This document shows positions 6,515 through 8,002 of a stretch of 8,002 nucleotides of DNA, in pieces. Made by a program: the position numbers and the translations under genes. Within the stretch, counting starts at the first letter, position 1; the number at the start of each line of letters is the position of its first letter. The notes under the pieces are model-generated. The model ran no database searches. It was not told the origin of the DNA and saw only the letters and a list, made by a program, of their open reading frames with translations. The DNA comes from Solobacterium sp. GTDB taxonomy: Bacteria; Bacillota_I; Bacilli_A; Erysipelotrichales; Erysipelotrichaceae. The stretch is from contig JAFYGX010000217.1 in NCBI GenBank assembly GCA_017543025.1, positions 1 through 8,002 of the forward strand, read 5' to 3'.

Positions 6515-7630
6515 CTAATCTTTCTGCGCGTTTTCCTCTGTATCTGCCGTCGTCTGTTCCTGCTGAATCGCCTTCATCTCCTCGTCACTCAGCGCCTCAA
6601 CCGGTTCCTGTTCAGCCGAACCGGTTTCCTTCACTGCGGCAGAAGGATCCGTTTTTGCCAGAGCCATTGATTCAAGCACCGCAAGATTTTCATACATGAT
6701 GGAGAGATAATCCTTGCCGGATTCCATATCGCCATCGGTCAGACTGGAAAGATTGCTGAGCTCTACCCGGGTCAAAGACAGATCCTCCTGCACCCGGTTG
6801 AACAGATCGACCATATCTTCCGTCATATTCTCTTCATAGACGATATAGCGGACATTGTCTTCTTTGATCCGCTGCTCGATCAGTGCAAGCTGTTCTTCAT
6901 TGGGAAGTGCCCCGAACTTGGAAAGAATGATCGGATATACCTGAAATCCATAGGTCTTCTGCCAGTTGCCGAAGCTTGCGGTCATCGAAACAAACCGGAT
7001 CTCCTTATTGTTGACAAGATTCGATGTCGACAGCGCCTGATACTGCGCATCCAGATTGATCAGGTCATTCTCGAGCGTCTCGAAGTTATCTTCGATCGAA
7101 GCCTTGTCATCCGGAAACATCGTGATCAGCCACGCCCTGATATCCTTTGCCATCGACAGCATTGCGATCGGATCCATCCAGAGATAGAGATCCTTGTTGT
7201 CGGTATCGATCAGACTGAATTCCTCGCCCCGGTAATACGGGCTTTCCAGATAGGAAATCTCCCCGTCTGTATTCACTTCCGTATATCTCCGGAAATCATA
7301 GACCGCATTCAGCACGGAAAGGTCAATCTGATTCGGAACTTCCGAAATAAAATCGGAATGATACATCGGATAGTACGGCTCCAGCTGACCGATGTGCATA
7401 TATACAGCAGCTTTGTCAATCAGTTCCTTCCAGTCGTCGCGGACTCTTGCCCGCTGAACGAGCTGATTGTCCTGAATCGATTCGGCAGCGACCGTGCCGC
7501 CCGTCAGCCGATTCACGAGAAAACCGATCGGATAGACCGTATAGACGATTGTCGTCCGTTCTGTACTGCAGCCGCTCATGATGCCGGTCAAAAGGACCAT
7601 CACAAGCATTTTTATGAACCACTTCTTCAT
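6515..7630 (-). CDS. Lipoprotein of the ZnuA/PsaA metal-binding (cluster 9) family, diverged
   Basis: Exported lipoprotein of 371 aa resembling the substrate-binding component of zinc/manganese ABC transporters. A signal peptide (Lys2, Lys3, Lys7, then a hydrophobic stretch) ends in a lipobox MSGC with Cys21 as the lipidated residue, so it should sit on the outer face of the membrane. Family-like segments, in order: IVYTVYPIGFLVNRLTGG (28-45), a domain around DKAAVYMHIG (72-81), LWMDP (150-154) followed by the long linking helix (about 155-200), FVSMTASFGNWQKTYGF (213-229), and KEDNVRYIVYEEN (256-268). The usual His ligands appear replaced by Gln59, Tyr149 and Thr217, so metal binding in the standard way is doubtful. 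Residues 326-371 are a low-complexity tail rich in Glu, Ala, Thr and Gln. The ATG at 7630 has AAAGGAAG at 7639-7646. No permease or ATPase partner gene is in the window; the neighbours are an AI-2E permease and polA. Fold assignment is fairly secure, function is not. Confidence 0.75.
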   Translation of the reverse strand: MKKWFIKMLVMVLLTGIMSGCSTERTTIVYTVYPIGFLVNRLTGGTVAAESIQDNQLVQRARVRDDWKELIDKAAVYMHIGQLEPYYPMYHSDFISEVPNQIDLSVLNAVYDFRRYTEVNTDGEISYLESPYYRGEEFSLIDTDNKDLYLWMDPIAMLSMAKDIRAWLITMFPDDKASIEDNFETLENDLINLDAQYQALSTSNLVNNKEIRFVSMTASFGNWQKTYGFQVYPIILSKFGALPNEEQLALIEQRIKEDNVRYIVYEENMTEDMVDLFNRVQEDLSLTRVELSNLSSLTDGDMESGKDYLSIMYENLAVLESMALAKTDPSAAVKETGSAEQEPVEALSDEEMKAIQQEQTTADTEENAQKD

Positions 7631-7638
7631 TGACCGTA

Positions 7639-7646
7639 CTTCCTTT
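7639..7646 (-). promoter_or_regulatory. ribosome binding site of the lipoprotein gene
   Basis: AAAGGAAG on the minus strand, eight bases before the ATG at 7630. It fills much of the 23-base gap after the permease stop codon, which leaves no room for a separate promoter there and suggests one transcript for both genes. Confidence 0.7.
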
Positions 7647-7653
7647 CAAGATT

Positions 7654-8002
7654 TCAGACCGAGGAACCATAGGTCCTGATCAGTGCCCGGATCGCAAGAT
7701 AGACCGGGATTGCAATCATCACACCGAGCCCGCCGGCAAGAATACCGCCCGCATAAATGGAAAACAATGCCCAGAGCGGAGAGATCTTCACATTATGCGA
7801 ATGGATCAGCGGCTCGATGATATATGCATCGACCTGTGACAGAACTACAATGCAGATCAGCAGAATCACCACATTTTTCTGCGGCAGCGTCAGCGCCGTC
7901 AGAATGCCGACCACATTTCCGATCATCGGTCCGATATACGGAACAATCAGTCCGAGCGCGGTTAACAGCGATACCAGCAGCCAGTCTTTATGTCCGACAA
8001 GA
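7654..8002 (-). CDS. AI-2E family transporter (UPF0118), C-terminal part (cut by window edge)
   Basis: C-terminal part, about 116 codons, of a multi-pass membrane protein of the AI-2E transporter family; the 5' part lies beyond the right edge and the first complete codon ends at 8001. The visible part starts LVGHKDWLLVSLLTALGLIV and runs into PYIGPMIGN, the family's characteristic PYIGP segment. It continues with a hydrophobic helix (LPQKNVVILLICIVVLSQVDAYI begins it), then IIEPLIHSHNVKISPLWAL, matching the conserved 'PlimgxxvxlhP' region. It ends with a Gly-rich pair of membrane segments, AGGILAGGLGVMIAIPVYLAI. Family members include proposed autoinducer-2 exporters and Na+/H+ antiporters, so the substrate cannot be told from sequence alone. 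The stop codon is 23 bases before the next gene, suggesting an operon with the lipoprotein. Confidence 0.9.
   Translation of the reverse strand, partial: LVGHKDWLLVSLLTALGLIVPYIGPMIGNVVGILTALTLPQKNVVILLICIVVLSQVDAYIIEPLIHSHNVKISPLWALFSIYAGGILAGGLGVMIAIPVYLAIRALIRTYGSSV

Overview
The window is a compact bacterial chromosome segment in which every supportable gene lies on the minus strand, so it reads from right to left. The presence of both DnaB (the Gram-positive helicase co-loader, not the helicase) and DnaI, good AGGAGG-type ribosome binding sites, a lipoprotein anchor and a proofreading-deficient PolA point to a low-GC-lineage Firmicute (Bacillota). Base composition is moderate rather than AT-rich. 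An Erysipelotrichia-like member is my best guess, but that is inference.

In transcription order the genes are: the C-terminal part of an AI-2E-family membrane permease (cut by the right edge); a lipoprotein of the ZnuA/PsaA metal-binding-protein fold whose expected metal ligands look replaced; polA (DNA polymerase I, 909 aa); mutM (formamidopyrimidine-DNA glycosylase); coaE (dephospho-CoA kinase); dnaB and dnaI (helicase loading at replication initiation and restart); and the first 54 codons of pfkA (6-phosphofructokinase, cut by the left edge).

The genes are nearly contiguous. Gaps are 23, 51 and 40 bases, and the four junctions polA/mutM, mutM/coaE, coaE/dnaB and dnaB/dnaI overlap or almost touch. 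No convincing terminator or promoter is visible, so co-transcription of most or all of the block is likely. There is no gene-free stretch longer than 51 bases, and no tRNA, rRNA, insertion sequence, CRISPR or prophage signal.

Functionally the core is DNA maintenance: PolA fills gaps and processes Okazaki fragments, MutM starts repair of oxidised purines, and DnaB/DnaI load the replicative helicase. coaE and pfkA bring in coenzyme A synthesis and glycolysis. I see no new defence or mobile system. The most unusual item is the diverged metal-transporter-type lipoprotein with no ABC transporter partner in view. Smaller oddities are a His in PolA polymerase motif A, an acidic linker in PolA, and a short hairpin before polA.
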